Positions 8,393 to 18,458 of a DNA stretch of 25,925 nucleotides are shown here, in pieces (the first letter of the stretch is position 1; the number at the start of each line of letters is the position of its first letter). Source of the stretch: Chara braunii (Eukaryota; Streptophyta; Charophyceae; Charales; Characeae); contig BFEA01000626.1 of NCBI GenBank assembly GCA_003427395.1, forward strand, positions 447,136 to 473,060, in the 5' to 3' direction. The position numbers were made by a program, and so were the translations under genes. The notes beneath the pieces are model-generated. The model did no database searches. It saw nothing but the letters and a program-made list of their open reading frames with translations, and was not told the DNA's origin.

Positions 8393-8893
8393 ATGAGTCG
8401 ATCATACGTACTTCCAAAAGTGAGATCCTGGTTTAGGCTGGGAGGAGGGTATGGGAGGCTTAGTAAAGAGGATTCTGCTAAACTGCTGAATTCTCTTAAT
8501 TCTATAACAAGGAGAGTTGTGATTCCCTACGAGATTGTGAGGTATGAGGCACTAAAAAATATGGTATAAGAACATGATGGTATGTATGTTCTTACCTGCT
8601 AGTTTATTGACCTTGATGAGTTTGACATTGCGATCTACGTGCCACGACAAAGGTTCAAAGAGTGTAGAAGTGGTCGATGTTGACAACGAGCATCAGATAT
8701 TGTGTATGACGAAAAAAGAAGACTTGGACAAGAAGGGGAGAGCTTCTCTTGGAGTACCTATGCCAGAACGTTCACTGAAATACCATCTCCACCTATTGAA
8801 GGACTTATATTTTCAAGGAATAATTGGTTAGTCATGATAGATTTTGTGTGGAAGGTGAAGAAGGCTCAAGAAGAATACTTTCAGCAACAATAA
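8393..8893 (+). pseudogene. Leader ORF family unit U3
   Basis: One frame of 166 codons with three internal stops (TAA about 8567, TAG about 8603, TGA about 8681) and no frameshift. Compared with U2: SKE-LL-SLN-Y-IV-YE shows 13 identities in 32 residues; YVLT-F-DLD-DI-IY-P-R shows 14 in 25; the SRNN and V-I-F pattern near the C-terminus also matches. Length is nearly equal to U2. A tandem paralogue of U2; function unknown. Confidence 0.6.
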
Positions 8894-8895
8894 TA

Positions 8896-9261
8896 ATTAT
8901 TGTGAGAGACAAACTTTATGAAGTAATTGGGTCTGATAATCCCTTTGTAATCCTAAGATATGATACCTGTGTAAGAGGGCGAATAATATTTCACATTCCA
9001 GTGGTTAAATTTCTGAACACCGACATCTTGGATGTAAGAATTTACGCTCCGACATGCCTAGAGAAGGAAGTTCATTATTTGGAATGTCGACTGGGAGTTT
9101 ATATCGGCCTTATAAGGACAAAAAAATACTTGGAGAAATTACCGAGAAAAGTAACTTGGGAAGAAGGAATAAGGCGATTTGAGAGACTCCCTAGTTTCTT
9201 ACTATTGATAGCTTTGATGACAGGAGAGACAAGTCACCTCTCATGGAAACTGTTGTTTTAG
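8896..9261 (+). pseudogene. Leader ORF family unit U4, diverged
   Basis: An open frame of about 120 codons ending TAG 9259-9261. It has lost the FGRG/LSKE start. It keeps PFVILRYD (compare FSYKIVKYE), ILDVRIYAP (compare TYDIRIYIP), and CRLGVYIGLIRTKKYLEK in place of the long helix. The end does not match the NNW motif well. Probably a decayed unit. Confidence 0.45.
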
Positions 9262-9677
9262 TAGGTAAGGCAAGGGAGAGTGACTCCACATTGGTGATAA
9301 AGTCTTTACTCTTAAATACTTTTGATCACCAGTTTGAGATCCTTGACTACACTCATCGTGAGATCTACCTCTCCTTACACTGTCCATAGTGATCGATAAT
9401 GCCTGATTCCGTTGAACAGTTAACGTTTGAGGTTGTATTGGAAGGAATGATAGTCAAGACAGAAGGGACTCTTCGAATCTCAGACATGAGTCTCTCTACT
9501 TTGGATGAACTTGAATTTTTCCAACCTTTCATTAATCGTATGAGGGACTCTGCCTTGAGAGACATTACTGACCAGACTGAGATTAGCTATTTACTAAAAG
9601 TGGTGAAAGTAGGGATTATTGAAAGAGTATTATATCACTCTTCTAGAGAACGAGTCTCTCTTGCAAGAAGAAATTAA
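9243..9677 (+). pseudogene. Leader ORF family unit U5, diverged
   Basis: Frame from ATG 9243, overlapping the end of U4, to TAA 9675-9677, with adjacent TAG and TGA at 9387-9392. GKARESDSTLVIKSLLLN then FEILDYT resembles LSKE-LL-SLN then YEIVRYE of U3. The second half (LTFEVVLEG, then helices) is only weakly similar. Function unknown. Confidence 0.35.
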
Positions 9678-9690
9678 CAGTGGTTAATAA

Positions 9691-9864
9691 GTCATCCAAT
9701 TTGACTATGAGATCATAGACCTGACACGATACTTTATGATCCAGAGAAGATTGAGTAGGGATGATGAAGAGGAACTGGTTGAGGATTATATTGGAAGACT
9801 GATAAGAATTGCGTTGCCTTTGAGCACCACTCAGTCTATTAATGTCTACGCTCTCTACGTATAA
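9691..9864 (+). pseudogene. Possible leader ORF family remnant U6
   Basis: An open stretch of 57 codons starting near FDYEIIDLT (compare FSYKIVKYE), followed by an acidic helix SRDDEEELVED. It is too short and divergent for a firm call. It ends 72 bp before the gag ATG. Confidence 0.25.
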
Positions 9865-9935
9865 AACTTTCAAGGGGCAGAGCAAACAAGGGAAGAGAGA
9901 AACGAACATGTATCCCTTGCAAAAAGACTAAGAGA

Positions 9936-11108
9936 TTGAAAAATACGAGAGAAGAGGACAAAAGTGACAGAAAGAAAGATAAGAGAGTATCGGGGAAGCT
10001 TATGATTAAAATGGCTGGACGAGGGAGACCTAACTCTTCTGCAGAGACTCATGAAGAGACCATAATCGGTGTTATACGAGAGCGGGTCAAGAGAGTTGAC
10101 ACAATAAAAGGAGGGTCTGATATTGCGAGAGCAAAGAGGCCGGATGAGAGGATTTCATGCTTCATAGGGCCTCAAGTGAATGATTTCTTGGATGAACATG
10201 AACTATTTGGTCTTTGTTATTGTTGGACAGACAAACAACGACTTAATCACCTTCTATCCGACTGTGACACAGACTCAAGGTTGATTGTTCAAGAGTTGAT
10301 GGAAGGGGCTACAACATAGGAAGAAGTCGAAGCGCGAATGAAAAGAGAATTTGAGAAGGACTCTGTCACAACCACCACCAAGGATCTTCTCAACATCAGA
10401 AGAGCTAAGTATGACACCTTCAATGTCTTTCTTCAAACTTTCATCCGAACAGTCAGGAGAATCCCATATTTAGATGAGGCTCAGAGATGTCATATTTTTT
10501 TGACCAATTTTACAGATAATGAGAGACAGCCTGTTCTCAATCAAGCTCAACACTACCCTCTCAAATAAGATGAAATAGTTGCAATAGTTAGAACTCTGTC
10601 TACGGTCTCATACACGAAATGATTATTGGATCAGATCAGTACATTGACTAAAGAGTGGGAAACCGAAAATGGTACGAGTAGAGGGAATAATTTGAATGTT
10701 GAGAATATTATTCAACGGGTTATGGTAAATTATATGCCTGCTAATCATGTTGTGGATAAAAAAAGGAAGAAGAAAGCTGAAAGTGAAGATGAAGAAGAAG
10801 AAAATGATGATGATGGTGCTTATGGTAAGAGAGAGGATTCCTCCATATCGACAAAGAATGAAGGGAATTGTGGAAAAGAGAACAGAGAGAGAAGGAAATA
10901 TGATGATCGCCCAATGAAAAATTTTGTTTGTTATTACTGTGGTCAAGAAGGTCATACTACCACATATTGTAAACCTCTAGAAGAGAATGTGAAAAATGGG
11001 GTGGCTAAGAAAAATGCAATGGGTCATGTTTGTGACAGTTCATGGAACAAACTCGATTTCAGACATCCTGGAGGTATGAGACTTCCCCTAAACATGAAAA
11101 AAATATGA
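9936..11108 (+). pseudogene. gag: gag: capsid and zinc-knuckle nucleocapsid
   Basis: Gag forms the cytoplasmic virus-like particle that packages element RNA. The whole length is one frame interrupted by TAG 10317, TAA 10566 and TGA about 10620, each one C-to-T change from CAG, CAA or CGA. A basic N-terminus precedes a capsid-like helical region containing DFLDEHELFG, EEVEARMKREF and DTFNVFLQTF, typical of Ty3/Gypsy gag. A Lys/Glu/Asp-rich low-complexity linker follows, then a perfect CX2CX4HX4C knuckle (10929-10970). The start could be ATG 9936 or the downstream ATG before AGRGRP at about 10011. The frame shifts near 11100, where pol-linked sequence begins. Confidence 0.85.
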
Positions 11109-11791
11109 AGAAAAGAAGAAGAGAAAGACCAATGTGAGTGTTCACTTCCTCATTGGTGAACTGTCTGAAGAACTTATGCAAAAAATTGATGATCCTCTTT
11201 CATTGATCGAATTACCACTACAGTTTCTCACTTTAATAGAAAATATGTCTGATGAGGCCTCTCCAAACAAACTTTCGTTAGGAGGGAGTTCTGATTCTTA
11301 AATTTCATATGAGTTAGTAACATTTTTCACCTAGTGAGCCCGCCTGTTCAACCAACATGATGTCTTTTGATGGTGATTTACCACCGGAACTTGTTATGAA
11401 ACCCAATGTGATGATTGGAGAAGTGAGGATTTTTCAAGCACGTTTCACACCTCAAATGATAGAGGAAAAGAAGAGAAGAAAGACCGAAGAAACTCTAATT
11501 GACATTCTTGATGATCAAGAACCAGACTCTCAATTTAAAAAGAGTGAGCAACGGAAGAAGATAAAATTTATCCTCAAGAGTGAGTTGAAAGATGGAACTG
11601 TAATTACAGAATTAATTACAAAAATGTTAGAAAAAACAGAAGTGACTTTGTCTTTCAAAGAGACAATGACGTTAGCACCAAAGTTGAGAGAGGAACTCAA
11701 GAAGTTAATTGAAAAAAAAATGATGAAAGTTAATTACCTGGGATCAGTCTTCCTAGCCAAGTCAACACGACCTTACCTGAATGTAAGATGA
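11109..11791 (+). pseudogene. Gag-protease linker
   Basis: Two blocks. From about 11100 to 11300 a frame different from gag reads VHFLIGELSEELMQ and a Leu-rich stretch before a TAA. From 11357 to 11791 an open 144-codon frame carries charged helices (KTEVTLSFKETMTLAPKL). Helical segments before the protease domain are common in Gypsy polyproteins. No catalytic motif is seen. Confidence 0.5.
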
Positions 11792-11802
11792 GATTCGCAA
11801 CA

Positions 11803-12102
11803 ATGGGTTGTGGGTATCTAACTATCTATATTAGTCAGGTGAAAATCCGAGCCTTAGTAGATTATGGGGCGGAAATGATACTTATGTCTCAGAAGGCAAT
11901 AAAAGTTTGTGACCTAACTATTGATAGGCCCACGAGGCAAGTACTAAGTAATATTGCTGGATAATTTTTCGTGGCAGGATTTATTGACAACCTTCCCATC
12001 AAGGTTGGGATGATGTCAGTACTATTGGGGTCCGTGGTACCAAACTTAGACCATGATTGTATTCTGGGTACTCCGTTCTTACACAAGATGAAAGTTGTTT
12101 AG
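11803..12102 (+). pseudogene. Retroviral-type aspartic protease
   Basis: It would cleave Gag-Pol. ALVDYGAE at about 11851-11874 is the active-site loop; the family motif is D-S/T-G, and Tyr (11863-11865) replaces the Ser/Thr. ILGTPFL (12061-12081) is the conserved second motif. Stops at TAA 11962 and TAG 12100 break the frame, and a frameshift separates it from the preceding ORF. Inactive. Confidence 0.75.
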
Positions 12103-12780
12103 TTCTTCGGTCATGAAGGGTCGTCCTGGATTGGTTTGCAAGATTCGGAGACTGCACAGGAGCAGACCTTTATGGTCTGCACTTCCCATCATCATAAGCA
12201 TAAGGTATCAATTAACTCGATCAGAAGGGAAAAATTTGTTAAGAAGATAAGGAAATAAAAGAAAAAGACAAGCAAGAAGTCAAAGAGGAAGTCTCAGTTG
12301 ATATCAATCAGATTTCAAAGATGATGAAAATTCTTAACAAACTCAAAGATGAAGATGAGAAAATTGAAGCATTTAAGAAGGTTGTTGAAACTTCTAAGGG
12401 CAGACAAATGAAATTAAAATTGTTATCAATTTATCTTTTTTTAGGAAAATAGTAACTGGGTCAAAAAAAAATACAAGCCCAAGCGGGTAAAGAAAAATTC
12501 AATGACAATCTTAATTGAAAATGATTATGATGAAGCACTAGAGAAAAAAAGAAAAATTATTAAAGCATTAAGAAAATCTGCAAAATTGGGGAACAAAATC
12601 ACTAAGGACATATTTAACACAATGAAGGTAGGGTCATATTAATTTATCTTTCATAAAGAGAAAAAATATATCTTCAGAGTGTGTCCAAAATTCTTTGGAG
12701 CATTCTCCTTTAATGATAAGGAGAGAGGGCGGTTGGACGGGATATGATCAAGATGACAAAAATTTGGACTGTTTATCATA
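12103..12780 (+). pseudogene. Protease-RT connector, decayed
   Basis: Lys/Glu-rich sequence with the frame changing repeatedly. Around 12470-12640 a frame reads YKPKRVKKN and later TKDIFNTMKVGS, then FHKEKKYIF, in the position of the segment leading into RT in Gypsy elements. No domain is recognised. Confidence 0.4.
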
Positions 12781-13620
12781 TTCCATGAAATCATAGACCG
12801 ATCAAGTATGCCCCAAAGGAAGAAGCAGGTTAGTAAAGTATCTTAATAAGAAGATTATCTTCAATGTTGCTGAACCTGCTGATGGTCTGTATGTTAACCA
12901 CTGGTTTTGTTTTTGGAAAGCGGGGGAAAGACTGAGATGGATACAGAAGCTTTAGAAGCTCAACTTTGTAACGGTACATGATGCAAGTAGTCTCCCTAAT
13001 GGCGATCTCCTTTCTGGATTATTTGTTGGTCGATGCATTTATTCCTTAATTGATTTATATTCTGGCTATGATCAGTTTCTCATTGATCTCACTAACCGAC
13101 CAACGATTGCCATGCACACGCCGAGGGACGTCATTCAAATGTGTGTGGTACCTTAGGGTTGGACCAATGATGCGGCGGTGGTTCAAAGGGATATGATCCA
13201 AGTCATGCAAGACATCTCTTCTGAGATAACCTGTTCTTATATTGATAATAATCTTGTGAAATGACCCATAGTAAGAGATGAGATTTGATCGTTGATGGAG
13301 TCAGAAAGTTTGTCTAGGAACATGCTGAAGGAGTAAAGATGGTCCTAGAGAGACTTCAGAAATATAACCTGCCTGTAAGTGGACCAAAGTCTCTTTTCTT
13401 TCAAGCAGAGGTAACTATCTTGAACTTTATATGCTTCTTCAAAGGTAGGAGCTCTGACTCTATGAAGATAAAAACAAAATTGAGTTGCCCTCTGCTTCTC
13501 ACGCGAGTGACAGACATCAGAAGCTTCTCTAGTGTCTGTGGGTTCTGGAGGATTTTCATTCCTCATTTTGCTACCCTTGCAGAACCTTTAAGAGAGATGA
13601 TGAGACAAGGGGGTGTCTTA
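12781..13620 (+). pseudogene. Reverse transcriptase
   Basis: It copies element RNA into DNA. Frame 2 from about 12836 carries VNHWFCFWKA, VHDASSLP and SLIDLYSGYDQF with the first catalytic Asp. The YIDD box reads YIDN (13238-13249, GAT to AAT), which removes a metal-binding Asp. After a frameshift near 13310 the thumb/connection follows in another frame: SGPKSLFFQ, VTDIRSFSSVCGFWRIFIPHF, TLAEPLREM. Stops include TAG about 12929, TAG about 13154, TGA about 13262 and TGA about 13286. Ty3/Gypsy type, inactive. Confidence 0.85.
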
Positions 13621-14095
13621 TCTTGGACTTGGAAAAAACAAATTGCTGCAGAAACTTTACAAGAAAAATTAAAAGATGGAGGTGTAATGTTGGGGGTGCC
13701 TTTCTACGATGATGACGAGGGAAGACCCTTCATCATTGAGGCAGATGGGGGACCAGTAACTCTTGGTGGTGTGCTTATTCCGAAAGATGAGAATGGAAAA
13801 CAGAGACCCCTTAGATTTAAGAGTAGAACTCTTAACTCTACAGAAAGAGGTTACGCCCAGTGTAGAAAGAACTACTCGCAATCATCCATTGCTACCGGTG
13901 CTTAAGACACTATGTACATGGAAGGAGATTCATCCTGGGACTGATGCATCTGCTGTGATTAGTGCTATTAAAAAACATTAATAAGTGGATCCAAAGTTAA
14001 GCAGGTGGATTGCCTTTATCTTGACTTTTGATTTTAAACTGGAAAAAAACCCTTCTGAAAAAAAACGAGCAGATAACCTAAGTTGAATTGAATGG
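13621..14095 (+). pseudogene. RNase H domain
   Basis: It removes the RNA strand of the hybrid. GVPFYDDDEGRPFIIEADGG (about 13693-13752) is the Gypsy RNase H start, followed by GGVLIPKDENG, PLRFKSRTLN and YAQCRKN. Small indels near 13870 and 13942 change the frame twice; the continuation reads HCYRCLRHYVHGRRF, then TDASAVISAIKKH, and after two stops RWIAFILTFDFKLE. Inactive. Confidence 0.8.
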
Positions 14096-14571
14096 AGAGA
14101 AGAAGAAGATAAAGATATTAATGGGACAATTGAAGAGTCTGCTTATGTTGATAACTTCTTGAATGAGGAAAACAATGAAGATTATAAGGATTCAAGTTCC
14201 TATAAGTGAACCTTATGACCTAAAGACCGAGACAACTGGGGAGTGATCCTTGATGCCTATATCTATGGGTCAATTCTTGGAAAGGAAGAAGAGGAAAAAC
14301 AAAATGATTGGTATGCTAAGGTCAATGCAGCGGTTGTGGCTGCTCATGAACTGGAAAAAAGTTTTGGTACAAACAATGAAGAAGAGGTTGAAAAGAAAGA
14401 GAAAGAGATATCATTAATCTTTGAAGAATATGATGAAATTTATCAAAAGATTGAGAAGAAGATGAAAAGAGAACGATTAAATAAATATTACTGCAAAAAT
14501 TAAAAAAAAAAGTTCAGATGAAAAAGAAAGCACCTCTTCGTGGATAACAAAGGAGGTTTCTCTTCTTAAGA
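14096..14571 (+). other. RNase H-integrase linker
   Basis: Glu/Lys-rich linker. An 86-codon open frame (14243-14503) is low-complexity charged helix with no recognised domain. A poly-A run at 14504-14512 and loss of frame follow. Confidence 0.4.
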
Positions 14572-15735
14572 ATTGTCTGTGGAAAAGAGAGACAACTAGA
14601 AATAATTGTTGCTCTATATGAGGGGGTTGTTGGTGGTCACAGGGCTGCTGAAGCAACTTACTCTAAGACAATTAAACTCTACTTCTGGACTGGTATGAGA
14701 GATATGATTTACATATTTTGTAAGTCATGTATGGTATGTCAGAAAAGGTCTACAATGAGATTGATTGAACCTTTATTTTCTACTATTCTGGTAGATTCAG
14801 GTAACCGAGTCCACGTGGATCTCATCACCATGCCCCTAGGCAAGGGAGGTATGAGATATATACTGAACATGAGAGATAAATTTTCAGGATATGTTGAAGC
14901 AAAGACTCTGAAAAGAAAGGCAGCCGAATAAGTGGCTGACTGGATAGAGGAAGTCTATCTCAAATACTCTTTTATCAGAGAGTTTGTTTCAGACAGTGGA
15001 TCTAAATTCAAAAATGAGATCGTAAGAAGGACCACTCTCAAACTGGGTGTCGGAATTCTATATGTAACTACTTATCATCCTCCAGCAAATGCACCTGTCG
15101 GGAGGGGTCATAAAACTTTAAAAGATTCGTTGCCAAAGGGTGTGAAGAGAACGTCAGTAACTGACCGAAAACACTAAAAGCCGCACAACATCACTGTTAA
15201 GAGAACTACTGGTTATACTTCATTCACTTTCTGGTATGGTCGGTATGTCACTCTGCATATTGAGAGTATAATAAGAACATGGTCAAGTCAAGAGAGTGAC
15301 AGAGAATATTCTATCTTAGAGCCTCTTCAGATTAGAATAAGACACATATCAGAGGTTGATCAAGCAGTAATGGATGTTGCAGAAAGAATGACAACCAGCA
15401 CATTATCAGAACAAGAGAGATAGAACAAGAAGAAATATATAAGGAAATAAAAACTAAAAGTTGGTGATCTTCTCCTCCTGTTCGACAATTCTCTTGAGAC
15501 TCGGTGGACTAAGCGATTGGAGCCCAGATGACTCGGCCCCTACAGAATTACAAGTGAAGCAGATGACAAAGTTTATGAGATATCAGAGATGGATGATTCA
15601 AAATTTCATGATATGGTGTCAGGATCAAAGCTTCGTAAGTTTATTTTCAGAGATCCTGACTTAGTCCCTACAATTATCACAAAGAAAGGAAAGAAGAGTC
15701 AACCATCTAGTAAAAGAGTTGTTTCAGAAAACTGA
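14572..15735 (+). pseudogene. Integrase with C-terminal GPY/F module
   Basis: It inserts the cDNA into chromosomes. A single frame runs throughout, with stops TAA 14929, TAA 15175, TAG 15421, TAA 15448 and TGA 15529. The zinc finger has GGH (His 14638-14640) and CKSCMVC, but the expected first His of the LHEG motif is Tyr (14617-14619). Core: Asp at 14818-14820 (HVDLITMP) and Asp at 14992-14994 (SDSGSKF). The third catalytic residue Glu is Gly (15100-15102, GGG for GAG). WYGRY follows. The C-terminus has KVGDLLLLFD, LGPYRI and VSGSKLRKF, the GPY/F module of Gypsy integrases. No chromodomain is seen. Inactive. Confidence 0.88.
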
Positions 15736-16119
15736 AAAAAGTATAGTGAGACAAAGGGTCACCTTGAAGACATAAAATTTAAGCAGACCTTGATCACTCT
15801 TGCAATGCCAACTTAGTATATCAATTCTCAGCTTGTGAGACTTCGTAACAGAGGACTTGAGAGAGACTTTTCATATGATTTGCATTCGTTTTTGCATCTG
15901 AACTGATTTTATTAGTTTCTATAAGCGATGAAATCAATGAGATTAAAGTGTCATAAATATTGAGCCGCATTTGTTCTACGAGCATCAGATCCCTGGGTGG
16001 GGAGTAATTGTAAAGTGCAGTTGCAGTGATATTAAGATAAGAGAACTCGTGGTTGTGGTACATCAAAAGAGTAATCAGTTTTGATCTCACAATGAGGAGA
16101 AAATATGACGGTCATAAAA
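15736..16119 (+). other. Start of 3' untranslated region
   Basis: Follows the integrase stop. No reading frame or repeat stands out; the short minus-strand ORF here has no recognisable features. Confidence 0.4.
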
Positions 16120-17190
16120 AAAGTTCAACTCTGCCTGACTAGAGAATTACTAATGGAGGGACTTCGTGTCTTTTGACTAAGTTGTCTGTCCAAGAGAGCT
16201 ATCAAGAAAATATGCATAAAGAAGTTCAACCTTGCTTAACCAGAGAGTTGTCGGCATGGGGACTTCGTGTTTCTTGACTGAGTTGTCTGTCTATTGTCCC
16301 AGATAAGGGAAGGGACCTCTCTGGGGTCAGTATTTTTAAACTTCCTTGAGGTTGACAGAAGGTCTCTTGAGAGTATTCTAAGATGAGGGAAGGGAGCTCT
16401 CTGGATCAGCACTTTGTATTTCCTCAGGCTAAAGTGAGGTCTCAAGGAGGTGCATTGTCGACTGTCGTTTGTTGTTCTTCAGTGCCCCTTGAGACTGAAG
16501 GGACATCTCTTGAGAAATATTTGTTTCACTATCTGGGGTATGGACTGTCTGACTGTGGGCATGGATTGTCTGACTGTGGGCATGAAATGTTTGTTTGGTT
16601 GTCTGTGCTTCGAATTTTCTTCTCTAACCTAAAGATGGATTGATTGTCGGGGTCAACCAGAGCCTTACCGCAGTAGGTTGCAATCTGGTGGGGTCGGCAG
16701 GTCTCCGACACGAATGTCGAATTCCGTAGTTGACTGAGGCTAAGACTCCGGGAGTCTGGTCTGTGAGGTCAAGAAGGGTCAGTTGGAACCCTACCGCAGT
16801 AAGTGGTTGCAATCCAGTGAGGTTCGCCAGAGCCTGGAACCGTGGTTAGACCGGGTCCCACGTTCAAAAATATGGGTGGGGCAGCCAGCATCATAGGCCA
16901 AAAACTGGTGGGTGAGCCGGTCCCCGACCGTAGTGGTCAAATCCGAGTACGGGACAGTTGGGCCGACGGGAGGTCTACTATCATAGGGTGACCAGACCCG
17001 CTATAGTCTGGGTGTCCTGGCGAGAGTGCCAAAACGTTACCATACTCGAGTAGTGGGTATGGTGGTCCTAACCTGGAGGCAGGTTAAAAGGGTCGTAAAG
17101 ATATATGGTCTGATTGGTCATGGTCTAAGGCGGGCCAAACAAGGTATGACAGACTGACGGCAGGTCTGCTATCCCTGGCCAGTTGTGGAC
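16120..17190. repeat. Diverged tandem-repeat mosaic in the 3' UTR
   Basis: Several local tandem duplications: an approximately 102-bp unit starting AAGTTCAAC (16123 and 16224); an approximately 80-bp unit starting AGAT.AGGGAAGGGA (16301, 16380); a 21-bp unit GACTGTCTGACTGTGGGCATG x2 within 16541-16585; an approximately 125-bp unit containing ACCGCAGTA (16651, 16776); and motif pairs such as GACGGGAGGTCTACTATC (about 16968) and GACGGCAGGTCTGCTATC (about 17156). Hypervariable tandem repeats in this position are known for Tat/Ogre-type elements. Confidence 0.7.
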
Positions 17191-17365
17191 CAAAATCAAG
17201 GCAATCAATAACTCTTAGGTGTGAAAAACTGTTCATGTTTATTTGTTATATTATTATAGGTTTCTATATTTATTTATTTCTATTTAATTATTGATTGATG
17301 ACTGCTTGTCAGGGAGTCTGTATGCAGGGACTATGGGACTTGTTGTTTTGTAGGATTATGCAGAC
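17191..17365. other. AT-rich spacer
   Basis: Strongly A+T-rich around 17230-17300 with TTATTTATTTC-like runs. No gene or repeat of note. Confidence 0.5.
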
Positions 17366-17560
17366 ACCTCAAAAGCTTCAAGGTCAGAGGAAAGAAAAGG
17401 GGTTTGGTATCCCCCTTTATTTGCTTGAGAAGTGAGGATACGCCTCGCTCAGACCAGAGGAAAAAAACGGGGTTTGGTATCCCCTTCGGATGCTTGAGAG
17501 GCTGACAAGACATCTCACTCAGGCCAGAGAACAGGAAAAGGGTTTGGTATACTCTATCCC
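17366..17560. repeat. About 70-bp tandem repeat, three units
   Basis: Units recur at about 17383, 17453 and 17522, each with CAGAGGAAA-like sequence, then GGGGTTTGGTATCCCC (third copy decayed), then TGCTTGAGA in the first two. GGGG-TTTGGTAT-CCCC within each unit can form a small hairpin. Confidence 0.75.
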
Positions 17561-17998
17561 CAACATGGCAGATAAAATGAGTGTCCTCAATGTTAATATC
17601 ATTTGGACAATATCGTTGGCATCAGTTTCAAGACAAGGAACAAGGTGACTTCTTCGCTGAAAAAGTTCATCGGTAAGTCAAGCCAGCAATAGATGAGAAA
17701 TCCTTCTTAAATTTATTTGGTGACCAACAAGCGGCCTGATTCACAAGGAAGCTGCATCCCCGACCTCAAGGTAATCAAACTCTCAAGCTCGGGACGCTAT
17801 AAAGTGTGACATAAACAGGAGATTTGAGAGGAAAAGATTCAGAAATTTGAGAGAAGATCGCGCTTCTACAAATATAAAGAATGACCATGAACTCAATCTG
17901 AAGTAAAGAGAGAAGAAAAAAGATGCAAAGAAGAGTGCAGTTATTAAGATGAGAAGAGGGAGAAACGATACATGGAATAAAAGGCGACGGTATAGTCA
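17561..17998. other. 3' UTR, purine-rich part
   Basis: No gene is supported. A short frame with FQDKEQGDFFAEKVHR near 17625 is broken by stops and unrecognised. 17811-17990 is markedly purine-rich on the plus strand and lies just beyond the stop of the antisense ORF. Confidence 0.4.
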
Positions 17999-18304
17999 CT
18001 AGGGCTCTGCTTGTCGTGGGAGTAGTGGGTGCTCTGGGGAGTACGGGGGAGAGGAGAGACTTGAGGTGCCATAGCGCGCCTCAAATTTCTTCTCGAAGTA
18101 ATCCATCTTCGTCAGTGATGGAGTTCTTTCATGCCAACTAGCGAGTGAGTGGCGCGGGTATGGTTTTGTGTAGCCATATCCTCGGGTTTCCCCCTCTTCC
18201 TCCTCTGAACTGTACTCGCGCCTTGCGCGAGGTGGCGACTCCTCACGAGTCTTCCTTGCTCTTCCGCCTCTACCCCTTCCTTGTCCCCTACGTGCCTCAG
18301 GCAT
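17999..18304 (-). CDS. Antisense ORF, Arg/Gly- and Glu-rich protein
   Basis: A 101-residue frame on the minus strand, stop at 17999-18001. I chose the Met at 18304 over the upstream one at 18367 because the intervening residues are a Phe-rich translation of a poly-A tract. The N-terminus has GQGRGRGGRARK (RGG-like, possibly RNA-binding), then SPPRARREYSSEEEEGE, then MDYFEKKFEARYG and a Ser/Pro tail. It lies between pol and the 3' LTR, where Tat/Ogre elements often carry an antisense ORF, but no plant mobile domain is visible. It could instead be a fragment of another element's gag in reverse. Confidence 0.45.
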   Translation of the reverse strand: MPEARRGQGRGRGGRARKTREESPPRARREYSSEEEEGETRGYGYTKPYPRHSLASWHERTPSLTKMDYFEKKFEARYGTSSLSSPPYSPEHPLLPRQAEP

Positions 18305-18440
18305 AGTGAAGAAAAATCGAAAAAAAAAAGAGACGTGCGGAGATGGGGATCGGGACTGGGGTAGCACTGCACGAGAAAGAAGGGTATACTACTAAAGAGG
18401 AAAAAGGAACGACTGTGGACTACGCAGAAAAGAGCACTGC

Positions 18441-18458
18441 GGAAGGGAAAAAAAAAGA
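18441..18458 (+). promoter_or_regulatory. Possible polypurine tract
   Basis: An 18-bp all-purine run (GGAAGGG then A-rich) lies about 145 bp before the inferred 3' LTR start. A PPT normally touches the LTR. Immediately before 18603 there is only the weak AGCGGGGACG. Either the PPT has decayed, or the true LTR start is further left and the 5' LTR is truncated at its GT tract. Confidence 0.25.

Noticed and set aside
10623-10955. Minus-strand hydrophobic ORF that looks like a membrane protein
   Set aside because: It is the reverse of the Lys/Glu/Asp-rich gag linker, which reads as Phe/Ile/Leu on the other strand.
16529-16632. CRISPR-like short repeats around 16540-16585
   Set aside because: Only two adjacent 21-bp copies without spacers, in a eukaryotic retroelement 3' UTR; simply a tandem duplication.
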